64,000 nucleotides of DNA from Musicola paradisiaca NCPPB 2511 (GCF_000400505.1 NZ_CM001857.1:3348730-3412729); one strand, 5' to 3'. Positions 44,511-53,541 are shown, counted from the first letter of the stretch. The notes: a model not told the origin generated them from the sequence alone. Made by a program: numbers and translations.

Positions 44511-44709
44511 ATATACCCGTCATACTTCACATTGCAGGTGTGTTGGCGGCGTTTGCTCACCCGAATCACTTACCTGAGTAAGCGCATCGGGATCCGCTCT
44601 CTTGCCGCGTTACAAGGCTCTTACGAGCCTTGCCCTAAAGGGCCAACGCGTAGCGTTGTTCAACACGCGAGCGTGTTGTCCTGCAACTCGAATTATTTGG
44701 GGTATATAT
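44511..44709. repeat. Enterobacterial palindromic intergenic repeat with four hairpins
   Basis: A 199-base element with inverted ends: left atatacccgtcatacttcacattgcagg against right ctgcaactcgaattatttggggtatat (imperfect). It resembles the dispersed repeat seen between genes in Yersinia, Serratia, Pectobacterium and Dickeya. In the middle is a chain of four perfect small hairpins (44613-44632, 44633-44642, 44644-44658, 44661-44678). Confidence 0.75.
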
Positions 44710-44824
44710 TCACCATATTCCAGATGCAGCTACATTAGCTGCGTCATTATTAAAAAACTGCATAATTATTCCAAAACGGATCCGTCGTAATGAATAAAAA
44801 ACGATTAATCCCCTCATAATGATT

Positions 44825-44900
44825 TATATACTTCATACCACAAGTTGCCGGGGCATTGGCCGCCTTCATCGCTTACTCCACCCGCTGGCTTAATAAAAGC
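44825..44900. repeat. Decayed half copy of the same repeat
   Basis: tatacttcataccacaagttgccggggcattggccgcc matches the left arm of the element at 44511 with several changes; the right arm is missing. Confidence 0.4.
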
Positions 44901-45126
44901 GACCGGAGATTAATCTGGCTATCGCCTACCTGAAACATAAAGTACGACGTGTATAGACATAAAGGCGCTATCAATATGGTTTATTTATATCAAGATAGTT
45001 TCTTTATAATTAAAAACAGATAATAACAGGAGGGAGTACAAGATTTTCAGATAAAGAAAACGCGCCTGACATAACATCAGGGATTAAGGTAAGAGGTCAA
45101 AAAATAATGCTTACTACATCATATTA
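44901..45126. other. Rest of the 44.3-45.1 kb intergenic region
   Basis: Between the GNAT gene and the Ser/Gln-rich gene about 800 bases are non-coding. The repeat elements fill the middle; the remaining sequence is AT-rich with no gene I can support. Confidence 0.4.
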
Positions 45127-45774
45127 TTAGAATTCATTTAATGAGTCAGCGGTACCTATTACATTCCAGGATATCTCCGCCGAGCCCTTACCCAGCATTT
45201 GCTGAATTTGCTGATAAACCTCCGCCGCTGACATGCCGTTATATAACCCCTGGCTGTAATAACTAAATGCTTCTTCCGCATCGGTGAAGTTTTCCGTACC
45301 CACCCAAATCATGTCTTCAGCGCTCATACGTTTCCCGGTAAAGGCATCAAACACTTCTGATTCGCCATCCGGATAATTAATAACAGAGACCAGGGAACCG
45401 CCATACAACGGGATACCGCTCATGCGTAAAGAGCGCTCCACCGCGTATTCCTTCTGTTGCTGCTGTTGTTGCTGTTGTTTTTCCTTATTTTCCTGCGCTT
45501 TTTTCTCTGCCGCTTTTTCGTCGGATACCTGACTGCTGCCAGAATATTGGGTTGAGTCGGAACGATTTTTACCATCGCTGGATAACGTCACTTTAGTGCT
45601 GCTATTTGACAGCAAAGAATCCGATGAACTATCCCCCGTCGTCGACGAATCAGTTTTATTTCCCGCACTGACCGCCGCCACGGCATTGGGATTCTTTACC
45701 ACACTCACCGTGGAGAGATTAGGCTGAAAATTCGCAACGTTCGCGTTTTGTGTCTGAATGTCTGGAATAGCCAC
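45127..45774 (-). CDS. Ser/Gln-rich protein of unknown function
   Basis: I do not recognise it. A GTG at 45774 (VAIPDIQTQNAN) is preceded by AAGGAG at 7 bases, so I prefer it to the ATG at 45798; 215 residues. N-terminal half is Ser/Thr/Asn-rich and low complexity; a lysine/glutamate/glutamine stretch with eight Gln in a row (about residues 100-107) leads to a more ordered C-terminal half containing GIPLYGGSLVSVINYPDGE and ALFSYYSQG-like segments. No signal peptide or membrane segment. It is divergent from the siaABCD-like operon, 530 bases away. Confidence 0.65.
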   Translation of the reverse strand: MAIPDIQTQNANVANFQPNLSTVSVVKNPNAVAAVSAGNKTDSSTTGDSSSDSLLSNSSTKVTLSSDGKNRSDSTQYSGSSQVSDEKAAEKKAQENKEKQQQQQQQQKEYAVERSLRMSGIPLYGGSLVSVINYPDGESEVFDAFTGKRMSAEDMIWVGTENFTDAEEAFSYYSQGLYNGMSAAEVYQQIQQMLGKGSAEISWNVIGTADSLNEF

Positions 45775-46239
45775 AATGTAACTCCTTTTTATATTCATAA
45801 AACGCCGGCACTTTTCTCATGCCAGTGAGTTACCGTAATTAATTCACACCAATTTATTGAAATGAAAAATAATTATTCTTACCAGCGGCATCTGCCAATG
45901 AACGAAAGAGCACCATCACTTCGGCTTACCACCTCAAATCATCCCCGGCACTATTGGCTTAATAGGGGACTAACAGACAAAAAAGACTCTCTTGTAAACT
46001 ATATCGGCTGTTTCATTTTTTCATTAAGATTGAAAATGCATAAAAATGTTCATTTAATAACCCACATGGAAATATTTGTTCATATATGTAAAGGTTATCT
46101 CACGAACTGCAACACAAAACCTAACATCGTATGTGCCAGCTCCCCGCCCTGAGATCTCGCTTTTTCGTTAACCATCGCTGGCGTCACGTCACTACAAGGA
46201 ACACGAAACAGCCCTCGCACCCTCCACCGGGTTTTGTCA
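45775..46239. other. Divergent intergenic region upstream of the sia operon
   Basis: About 465 AT-rich bases with no supported gene. It presumably holds the promoter of the Ser/Gln-rich gene and possibly additional control sites for siaA. Confidence 0.4.
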
Positions 46240-46273
46240 CTGTCATGTTTCTGTCATCCGGCATTGCTATTTT
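46240..46273 (+). promoter_or_regulatory. PHO-box-like promoter of siaA
   Basis: Two perfect CTGTCAT direct repeats, starts 11 bases apart (46240-46246 and 46251-46257), reading CTGTCATGTTTCTGTCATC. This agrees with the PHO box at all positions of both CTGTCA repeats. TATTTT (46268-46273) is a plausible -10 about ten bases downstream, and siaA starts at 46306. Confidence 0.65.
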
Positions 46274-46305
46274 CAACACAGTCGCATTTGCCTTAAGACA
46301 AGCAC

Positions 46306-47538
46306 ATGAGCACTTTATCCGCCCCGATTAACCGGCTACGTTGTGTCAATTTTCCTAGCGCGCGTGACTTGTGTATCGCCACACCCAATGTCTCCCCCGC
46401 CACCGATAATGCAACCGTGATGCAGCTTTTCAGCCGTCACAAAGAATTGACCAGCCTGCCGATCGTCGAGGAGGGGTATCCTCTCGGGCTCATCAATCGC
46501 CACAGTTTTCTATCCCAGATGACGCGCCCCTACTACCGTGAAATCTACGACCGTAAAAGTTGTATCGCGTTCATGGATAAAAACCCATTGATGGTAGAAG
46601 CCTCTTCACTACTGAGCGATGTGGCCGATAAAGCCGTGATCAGCGGAGACAAATTTCTGGCGGACGGTTTTATCATTACCGAAAACGGCCGCTATCTGGG
46701 CATTGGGCTTGGTCTGGACTTATTTCGAACCGTCTCGGATATACACACCCGCCAGCATCAGCAGATCATACAAAGTATAGAATATGCCAGCGTCATACAG
46801 GGGGCGATGCTAAGCCCATTTAGGCAGGCCATGGCGGCCTCGCTGCAAGATTGGTGCCTGACCTGGGAACCCCGGGACTGCGTGGGCGGCGACTGCTATG
46901 CCTTTCAGGTCTGTGAGCACGGCTGGCTGGCCGTCATTGCCGATTGTACGGGGCACGGCGTGCCCGGCGCGTTTATGACGCTCATCTTCAATTCCGCGCT
47001 GGAACAGGCGCTCTCCAGCCATTCCCCCGCTCAGACCGGCCAGCTACTGGGGTATATCAACCGCTATATCAAAGACACGCTGGGCCAGAATGATTTCCAG
47101 GGCCAGTTCACCGCATCCAACGATGGGTGCGACGCGCTAATCATCTACGTGAATACCGAAACGCATACACTTCATTGGTCCGGCGCACGTCTGCACGCTT
47201 TTTTTATCGATACCACAAACAACGAATTACTCACCCTCGATAGCGACCGAATGGGCATTGGCTACACGGATACGCCGTATGACTATCAATGGCCGACCTG
47301 CCAGCGGCGGTTGCAACCACAAGATTTGCTGCTCGCTGCCACCGATGGGCTTACGGATCAGATCGGCGGTGAAAAACAGATCAAGTTTGGCAAACGTCGC
47401 TTACAAAGCTTGCTACTGCGTTTGCGGGAACTGCCGATGGACGTGCTTGCACACCAGGTGTTGCAACACCATCTCGACTGGCAAGGCACGCAGGAACGAC
47501 GCGACGATCTCACCTTATGGGGATTCAGATACCCGTGA
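46306..47538 (+). CDS. siaA: SiaA-like SpoIIE/PP2C phosphatase with N-terminal CBS pair
   Basis: Predicted phosphatase that dephosphorylates SiaC, turning on SiaD. 410 residues: two CBS-like repeats at about 20-140 (DNATVMQLFSRHKELTSLPIVEEG and following), a short helix, then the PP2C domain with metal motifs DCVGGDCYAF, ADCTGHGVPGAFM, ATDGLTDQIGG and RRDDLTLWGF. Pseudomonas SiaA instead has membrane/HAMP segments, so the input here is probably an adenylate-type ligand. First gene of siaABCD; no strong ribosome site. Confidence 0.8.
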   Translation: MSTLSAPINRLRCVNFPSARDLCIATPNVSPATDNATVMQLFSRHKELTSLPIVEEGYPLGLINRHSFLSQMTRPYYREIYDRKSCIAFMDKNPLMVEASSLLSDVADKAVISGDKFLADGFIITENGRYLGIGLGLDLFRTVSDIHTRQHQQIIQSIEYASVIQGAMLSPFRQAMAASLQDWCLTWEPRDCVGGDCYAFQVCEHGWLAVIADCTGHGVPGAFMTLIFNSALEQALSSHSPAQTGQLLGYINRYIKDTLGQNDFQGQFTASNDGCDALIIYVNTETHTLHWSGARLHAFFIDTTNNELLTLDSDRMGIGYTDTPYDYQWPTCQRRLQPQDLLLAATDGLTDQIGGEKQIKFGKRRLQSLLLRLRELPMDVLAHQVLQHHLDWQGTQERRDDLTLWGFRYP

Positions 47539-48122
47539 ATACACACCATCAGATTCCGCAGAGAACCACGTCCCACGAAGGCTATGCCGATATTTTCGAT
47601 CTGATACAGCAGCAGGAAATCGCGCTGTATTACGTGGGGTATTTCTCACAGAACATCATCTGCTCGCTGGCGGAAACAGTACGACTCCAGCTTGAGAAAA
47701 GCCGGGTTCCGCCGGCAACCCGCCGTCGGCTGTTTTCCAGCTTGGTGGAGTCGATGCAGAACATTATCCATTACTCGGCGACGGCGCTGACCGGGGAAGA
47801 ACAAATCAACGACGAAGTGCGCCACGGCTCTGTGTGCGTCGGCCATGAAGCCGGGAAATACTTTCTGCTATGCGCCAACCGGGTTCATCCCTGCGATATT
47901 GAGAAACTCAAGGGCCGGCTTGAACCGCTGAGCGCCATGAGCAGCGATGAAATCCGGCTTGCGTATAAAGCCTCGCTACGGGAAGAGACGCCGGCATCCA
48001 GCAAAGGCGCGGATATCGGACTGCTGACTATCGCCCGCGATGCCAGCGAACCCTTGCAGTTCACCTTTCGTGACGACGACGCCACCGGGCTCGCCACGTT
48101 TTATCTGAAGGCGGTGATCTAA
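47535..48122 (+). CDS. siaB: SiaB-like protein kinase
   Basis: Predicted kinase that phosphorylates SiaC to oppose SiaA. 195 residues from a GTG at 47535 overlapping the siaA stop (GTGA); an ATG at 47517 is the alternative. The block SSLVESMQNIIHYSATAL (E-x3-N-x3-H-S) is the family's N-box-like element, followed by GADIGLLTIARDAS. Second gene of the operon. Confidence 0.78.
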   Translation: MNTHHQIPQRTTSHEGYADIFDLIQQQEIALYYVGYFSQNIICSLAETVRLQLEKSRVPPATRRRLFSSLVESMQNIIHYSATALTGEEQINDEVRHGSVCVGHEAGKYFLLCANRVHPCDIEKLKGRLEPLSAMSSDEIRLAYKASLREETPASSKGADIGLLTIARDASEPLQFTFRDDDATGLATFYLKAVI

Positions 48123-48124
48123 CC

Positions 48125-48544
48125 ATGACGGAAACTATAACAACGGAAAATCTCCATATCGCCGGTACACCCAGTACGCCGACCGTGGATTTTCACTTCG
48201 ACACACATCATCTTTCCCTGGCAGGCGAGTCCTACCCTGAAAATGCCGCCGCGTTTTATGGCCCGCTGATCGCCAGAGTGCAGGCGTATCTGGCGGCCAA
48301 AATCAACGACACGGATTGGCAGAATGCCTGTACGGAATGCCATGTAGCGCTGGCTTATTTCAACAGCTCCAGCACCAAAATGCTGTTCGGCTTGTTCAAC
48401 GTGCTCAATCAGGCGGCCGAGAACGGACAACCCGTGGCGCTACACTGGCACTACGACCGGGACGACGATATTGCCGAAGAATTCGGTCAGGAATTACGCA
48501 TCGATTTCCCTGCCCTTGCGTTTTACAGCCACATACTGGAGTAA
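48125..48544 (+). CDS. siaC: SiaC-like phosphoprotein (DUF1987)
   Basis: Small switch protein whose unphosphorylated form binds and activates SiaD. 139 residues. The conserved CHVALAYFNSSSTKML carries the probable phosphosite Thr84, or the adjacent Ser81-83, in the STAS-like position. Two bases after siaB, five before siaD. Confidence 0.78.
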   Translation: MTETITTENLHIAGTPSTPTVDFHFDTHHLSLAGESYPENAAAFYGPLIARVQAYLAAKINDTDWQNACTECHVALAYFNSSSTKMLFGLFNVLNQAAENGQPVALHWHYDRDDDIAEEFGQELRIDFPALAFYSHILE

Positions 48545-48549
48545 CAGCA

Positions 48550-49275
48550 ATGAGCGGCTATGAACTTTTTACCCCGGAATATGACATCCTGCTTTCTGCG
48601 CGCAATGTGGCTGTGCAACCGAATATGCCGGCGGATATCTATCGGGAAAATCTGCTGATATTGACGGAGCATTACCAGCGTCTGGTGCGGGAAACCCACC
48701 GGCTGATTACGCGCAGCGATCGGGCGGAACGTGAGCTGACCCGCCTCAACGCACAGTTGCATAAATTGGCGGTAGAGCTCGAATACAAAGCGACTCATGA
48801 CCCGCTGACTGATGTTTTTAACCGCAGCGCCATTATCGACCTGATCGATCTCGCGCTGGAACACGAGCAGGCCGCCCTGATCGTGCTGGATATCGATCAC
48901 TTTAAAAAGATCAACGACACTTACGGCCACCCCACCGGCGATGCGGTGATCTGCGCGCTCATCGGACGTATCAGAGATGTTTTACAAGGGAAGGGCAGCA
49001 TCGGCCGCGTCGGGGGGGAAGAGTTCACCATTTTGCTGGACGGCTACTCGCTGATGCAGGCGGTGGAACTGGCGGAACACATTCACGCCAGCCTGAACCA
49101 CACGCCGCTGGACGCGCTGCCTGAATACCTGGTCACTGCCAGCTTCGGTATCAGTTGGGCACCGCCGCAGGCGCATTTCGACGAACTATACAGTGCGGCG
49201 GATATTGCCTTGTACCAGGCGAAAAACGCCGGCCGCAATCGGGTGGAATATATGCCGACGGCGGCTGCCGGTTAA
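48550..49275 (+). CDS. siaD: SiaD-like diguanylate cyclase
   Basis: Makes cyclic di-GMP. 241 residues from 48550: N-terminal helical/coiled-coil region (residues about 30-85) that would bind SiaC, then a GGDEF domain with active loop RVGGEEFT. The usual I-site RxxD, five residues before GGEEF, is absent (QGKG at that place), so product inhibition may be lost. The open frame upstream overlaps siaC and is not used. Last gene of the operon. Confidence 0.82.
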   Translation: MSGYELFTPEYDILLSARNVAVQPNMPADIYRENLLILTEHYQRLVRETHRLITRSDRAERELTRLNAQLHKLAVELEYKATHDPLTDVFNRSAIIDLIDLALEHEQAALIVLDIDHFKKINDTYGHPTGDAVICALIGRIRDVLQGKGSIGRVGGEEFTILLDGYSLMQAVELAEHIHASLNHTPLDALPEYLVTASFGISWAPPQAHFDELYSAADIALYQAKNAGRNRVEYMPTAAAG

Positions 49276-49290
49276 GCAGGGAGCGCGCAC

Positions 49291-49632
49291 TCAGTTCTTT
49301 TTCACAAACTCGGACTTCAGCTTCATGGCGCCGAACCCGTCGATCTTACAGTCGATGTTATGGTCGCCTTCCACCAGGCGGATCCCCTTCACCCGGGTGC
49401 CAATCTTCAATGTGGACGAACTGCCCTTCACTTTCAGATCCTTGATAACAGTCACTGTATCGCCGTCCGCCAGTAGATTGCCATTGGCGTCACGGACGAT
49501 CAGCCCCTCTTCCTGGGCATCTGCCTCGCCGGCCTGCGCCCATACATGCCCGCATTCGGGGCAATTCAGCATCTCGCCGTCCTGCCATGTATACGCTGAC
49601 TGACATTTTGGACATGCAGGTAACTGTTCCAT
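49291..49632 (-). CDS. yjdM: Zinc-ribbon protein YjdM (PhnA family)
   Basis: Small cytosolic protein of uncertain function, formerly called alkylphosphonate utilisation protein PhnA. 113 residues: N-terminal ribbon [22 protein letters not shown] with four cysteines, then an SH3-like C-terminal domain ([22 protein letters not shown]). Convergent with siaD, with 15 bases between. Confidence 0.92.
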   Translation of the reverse strand: MEQLPACPKCQSAYTWQDGEMLNCPECGHVWAQAGEADAQEEGLIVRDANGNLLADGDTVTVIKDLKVKGSSSTLKIGTRVKGIRLVEGDHNIDCKIDGFGAMKLKSEFVKKN

Positions 49633-49936
49633 AAAAACCCTCGATAAAATGGATTAAACAAAATAAAAACGATAAATATCAATACATAAAAAATAAAATC
49701 GCCACTATTTTATCTTATTGAAACGCATTTCGACAGCCGGATACCTGCAATAAATTTAGATTACCCGTCATCAAAATAAAAAACATGACGATTATTAACA
49801 CCTTCTGTTCTTTTACCTTATCCGTCACGGCATGTTTCATCATGGTTTTCCAATCTTTGCCAGGCACAGCCAATACGCTGTTTTATCAAGCCTTAACTCA
49901 GGTACACTGTCGGCTTGTTCTTATTTCCCGAACCGG
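49633..49936. other. AT-rich divergent intergenic region
   Basis: About 300 bases between yjdM and the MFS gene. No supported gene; should hold both promoters. Confidence 0.4.
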
Positions 49937-51205
49937 ATGGAAACTGTGGATACATCCCCGTTAAAACACCCCACCTTCATGTGTTTTTGGATAGGTCAGA
50001 TTGCCTCTTCCTTCGCCTTTCAGATGCTGGTAGTGGGGATCGGCTGGCAAATGTACGACCTCACCAATAGCGCTCTCAATCTGGGGCTGGTCGGTCTGTC
50101 GCAGTTTCTGCCGCAGTTGGCGCTCACACTGGCGGCGGGCCACGTTGTGGATCAGTACAATCGCCAGCGTATCATCCTGTGTTGCCGCATCATCATGGCG
50201 GCGACGGTGTTTATCCTGGTCGTAGGGTGCGTCACTCATACCATCAGCGCCGCCATGATTTACGGCTGTTCGGCGCTATTGGGCGCAACTCGCGCATTCG
50301 AAATGCCGGCCACGCAGGCGCTACTGCCTAACCTGATTGAACCGGCGTTACTATCCCGCGCGGTGGCGCTAATGGCTTCCGCCCGCGAAGCGACCGTCAT
50401 TGCCGGCCCGGCGCTCGGCGGGTTGATCTACCTGATAGGCGCAACCACGCTTTACGCATCCAGCGTGGTCTGCTTCTTAATCTCTTCACTGATCCTGCTG
50501 AACCTGCGCTACAACTACAAAGCGCCGGCACGCACCCCCGTCAGCCAGGAAACGCTGTTCGGCGGCATGAACTTCATCCGCCGCAACCCGGTGATCTTTG
50601 GGTCGATTTCGCTGGATATGTTTGCGGTGCTGCTGGGCGGCGCCACGGCCCTGTTGCCCATCGTCGCCAGAGACATTCTGCACACCGGCCCGTGGGGGTT
50701 AGGGCTGCTGCGTTGCGCACCTGCGCTGGGCGCGGTACTGATGTCGGTCTACCTCAGCCGCCGGCCGCTTCAGCGCAACGTCGGTAAAATCATGTTTATG
50801 GCGGTAGCGCTATTCGGTATCGCGACCATCGCCTTCGGGCTTTCCACCAACTTGTTCTTGTCGCTGTTTGCGCTCTTGATTCTGGGGGGATCCGATATGA
50901 TCAGCGTAGTTATCCGCTCCACGTTGGTACAGCTGGAAACGCCGGATGAAATGCGCGGGCGCGTCAGCGCCGCCAACTCGATCTTCATCGGCACCTCCAA
51001 CCAGTTGGGAGAGTTTGAATCCGGCGTTACCGCGGCCTGGCTCGGCGTTGTACCCGCCATCGTTATCGGCGGCATCGGTACGCTGTTCGTGGTGGGGTTA
51101 TGGATGAAATGCTTTCCGATGCTCACCCATCGACAAACATTGGAGGCCGGGGAAACCGCCCGACAGACAGCGCCCGAGCATCAGTCACCGGCCTCCGGAG
51201 CCTGA
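49937..51205 (+). CDS. Major-facilitator exporter, EntS/MFS_3 type
   Basis: Drug/siderophore-exporter-like MFS protein. 422 residues from the ATG at 49937 (METVDTSPLKHPTF), twelve spans. Motif GHVVDQYNRQRIIL near residue 75, and ETPDEMRGRVSAANSIFIGTSNQLGEFESGVTAAWLG near 335-370 is typical of the EntS group. No siderophore genes are adjacent, so the substrate is unknown. Confidence 0.82.
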   Translation: METVDTSPLKHPTFMCFWIGQIASSFAFQMLVVGIGWQMYDLTNSALNLGLVGLSQFLPQLALTLAAGHVVDQYNRQRIILCCRIIMAATVFILVVGCVTHTISAAMIYGCSALLGATRAFEMPATQALLPNLIEPALLSRAVALMASAREATVIAGPALGGLIYLIGATTLYASSVVCFLISSLILLNLRYNYKAPARTPVSQETLFGGMNFIRRNPVIFGSISLDMFAVLLGGATALLPIVARDILHTGPWGLGLLRCAPALGAVLMSVYLSRRPLQRNVGKIMFMAVALFGIATIAFGLSTNLFLSLFALLILGGSDMISVVIRSTLVQLETPDEMRGRVSAANSIFIGTSNQLGEFESGVTAAWLGVVPAIVIGGIGTLFVVGLWMKCFPMLTHRQTLEAGETARQTAPEHQSPASGA

Positions 51206-51782
51206 GCGGCCGATACTTGCCCGTCGGCGGGCGAACAGAGCGAGGAACCGTTTATGTCGCTCAGGGGATTTATCGACAATCTGGGCGACCGCCCCGTCGA
51301 ATGTCGCGCTTTCACCACAGGGTTAGCGCTTCTGCCGCATCCTACACGACACATTGCACGGCGTTGCGAATCACTTCGCACGCCGACGAAAGAGCCGCCC
51401 AAACGGATACATTTCCGGTCATGGCTCTGGTAACGTCTGCCAAACGCCGTCTCCGCCCCGATGATGACGATGCGGGAATGTCCGGGCTGACGCCAATTGG
51501 AAAAACACGATGCTTTTCAGTGATAATGCAGGACTTCCGTCAGTGTAGGAACGCCTGACGGGCAGGATCTCTGACGACGAGGGGATGTCGTGTAATGAGC
51601 AGCCGATCGGCGGCACATCCCCGCACTCATCGCCGCCGCCGGCACAGGGGACTAAGGCGATGGCAAGCATCGCCCATATCCAATCTGTCGCCGATCGGTA
51701 ATGTTTCAGATTCGGCCGTTTTTCGGCGCGCGACTGGCTTCAGTGGAACAAACAGAATGATTGAAAATCGAGTAAATTCATT
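51206..51782. other. Intergenic region upstream of mutS
   Basis: About 580 bases of host-like, GC-rich DNA between the MFS gene and the mutS remnant. Short frames on both strands show no homology. A partial palindrome (gccgatcggcggca, 51602-51615) is present. The last 70 bases become AT-rich and should hold the mutS promoter. Confidence 0.45.
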
Positions 51783-51863
51783 ATGAAAGAGTCTATCGAC
51801 ATGGATCTCACCGACCACACGCCGATGATGCAGCAGTATAATCATTACACAGCAATCAATTGA
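51783..51863 (+). pseudogene. mutS: MutS N-terminal remnant, cut by the island
   Basis: MutS starts mismatch repair. Reading from the ATG at 51783 gives MKESIDMDLTDHTPMMQQY, whose last eight residues are the invariant start of enterobacterial MutS. After codon 19 (51839) the frame runs NHYTAIN and stops, and base composition falls from GC-rich to strongly AT-rich. The 3' part of mutS is not in the window. Confidence 0.8.
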
Positions 51864-51927
51864 TAATTAATAACATTAATTAAGGATACACAGTTAAATA
51901 TACATCTAGCATACTTAAAAAAGACTG

Positions 51928-51954
51928 TTGACTTCAATCAATTTGGCTTATCAT
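51928..51954 (+). promoter_or_regulatory. Possible promoter of the HNH gene
   Basis: TTGACT and TATCAT separated by 15 bases, 48 bases before the HNH start; the spacing is short for sigma-70. Confidence 0.35.
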
Positions 51955-52001
51955 GAACTAAGATACATGACACTATATTTATTAAGAAAAGGATCTCTAC
52001 A

Positions 52002-53345
52002 ATGTATCAAACACAAATTAGAATTTGGTTCAATTTCATATCCAAGGATAAGCATCATATGTTAGGGACAATGTCTAATTCATATGATTTTTTTCTTTCA
52101 ATGAGTGAAATAACTTTTGCTTTAGACCCAAAATATGAATTTGATAAAGATATAGGATGTGTGTTATCGCTAATAAAAAACACCAAAGAGCTTAGATTTA
52201 GAATTAACCAATACATTAATAAATATAAAAACAAATCCCCAAGCTTGAACCGATTAAACACTTTCATTAACAACCTTGAGGAAAATGAACATTTTTATCT
52301 GTTACCAGCGATAGAAAATGTTAGTCAGACACAATTAATTAAATTACATACTTCTCTTTCATTAGCCCATCTTGATAAAGTAAGTAAAGATGTCCATATT
52401 GAATTTTTTAATTCTAACTTCAGCGACTTTATAGATCAATATTCTATGCATGGGATTGATCCTAAGGGAGTAAAAGGAAAAATAAAGATTGGAGAAGGGT
52501 TTAAAGCTAACAGAGTGTGTAGATTTTGTAATAATAAAAACGACTCCCCCCCAACATTTTCAAAAGAAGCTCATGCCATTTCAGAGTCTCTTGGCAATAA
52601 AAAAATAATTCTCAATGAAGAGTGTGATTTTTGCAATGAATATTTCGATCAGAATATTGAAAGAGATATTGATACATACTTGAAATTATATTCATCATTT
52701 TTTAGAATTAAAAACAAAGACAACAAAGTTTCTAAAATCAAAGGAAAAAACTTTTCTTTCGAATATATTAATAAAACTATTGATGGGCATGACCGACATG
52801 TGGATTTCGTTTTAGCACATACACCAACAGATCCTGAACCTTGTAATTCTGATTTAGAACCACCAAAAAATGTAGATTTACATTTCCATCAAAAAATTCG
52901 CAAACAAAATATTTATAAATCACTTGTGAAGTTTGCTTTGAGTGTCATTAATGACAGGAAAGACTTGTATGAATTTAATGAAACTATAGAATGGATAAGG
53001 TCACCTACTAAATTCTATGAAAAACTTCCTAAAATAGCCATATTAAAAAACTACCAACTTTATCACAAAGAACCATCCTTAATTGTTTATCTTTCTAAAA
53101 ATAAAAAACAGAACCTTCCTTATGCCGTAGGGGAATTTCATTATACGTTCCTAACTTATATATTCATAATACCTTTATTTAAGAGTAATGAAATTGCATT
53201 TAGTCAACAAACCAATTTTGATGGTTATATTAACTTTTTTCCACAATTCAAAAGATTGGACGGGTGGGATTTTGAAGATTTTAGTGATTATGAAAAAAAA
53301 GAGTTTGTACTAAACATGATATTAACTCAGCAAAATAAAGGTTAA
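52002..53345 (+). CDS. HNH-type nuclease, probable defence cargo
   Basis: 447 residues, very AT-rich codons. It is an HNH/zinc-finger nuclease: CRFC at 173-176, EAHAIS with His191, and CDFC at 208-211 form the HNH/treble-clef pattern. The 170-residue N-terminus and 230-residue C-terminus are not recognised. HNH proteins of this build are common on islands as phage-restriction or abortive-infection genes; that role is inferred from context only. AAGGAT precedes the ATG. Confidence 0.65.
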   Translation: MYQTQIRIWFNFISKDKHHMLGTMSNSYDFFLSMSEITFALDPKYEFDKDIGCVLSLIKNTKELRFRINQYINKYKNKSPSLNRLNTFINNLEENEHFYLLPAIENVSQTQLIKLHTSLSLAHLDKVSKDVHIEFFNSNFSDFIDQYSMHGIDPKGVKGKIKIGEGFKANRVCRFCNNKNDSPPTFSKEAHAISESLGNKKIILNEECDFCNEYFDQNIERDIDTYLKLYSSFFRIKNKDNKVSKIKGKNFSFEYINKTIDGHDRHVDFVLAHTPTDPEPCNSDLEPPKNVDLHFHQKIRKQNIYKSLVKFALSVINDRKDLYEFNETIEWIRSPTKFYEKLPKIAILKNYQLYHKEPSLIVYLSKNKKQNLPYAVGEFHYTFLTYIFIIPLFKSNEIAFSQQTNFDGYINFFPQFKRLDGWDFEDFSDYEKKEFVLNMILTQQNKG

Positions 53346-53358
53346 ACAATATAAACAG

Positions 53359-53401
53359 CAAGGGCTAACTCATCGAAGCTCCGCTTCTTTGAGTTCCCTT
53401 G
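53359..53401. other. Composite hairpin, candidate oriT
   Basis: Nested inverted repeat CAAGGG-ct-AACTCA-tc-GAAGC / GCTTC-tt-TGAGTT-CCCTTG, followed by TTTTTCGCCCTT. It lies 141 bases before mobC and just after the HNH stop. The following CGCCCT recalls nic regions of MobC/relaxase plasmids, so it may be the origin of transfer; it also fits a terminator for the HNH gene. Confidence 0.4.
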
Positions 53402-53541
53402 TTTTTCGCCCTTCGGTTGAAAAAGAAAGTCAAAGTCTAACCTAACTCATTGACATGAATTGTATTTCCACTATAAATATATAATGTGCTGCAAAGGAAT
53501 TGCTCACTTTAAAGCGAATAAACATATAAAAAGGAGTTTAT

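Noticed and set aside
51100-51558. 152-codon plus-strand frame after the MFS gene
   Set aside because: Begins inside the MFS gene and has no recognisable domains.
53359-53401. Hairpin as a plain HNH terminator
   Set aside because: Not excluded: a short T-run follows. Its nested arms and place before mobC made oriT the more interesting reading, so it is listed as a candidate only.
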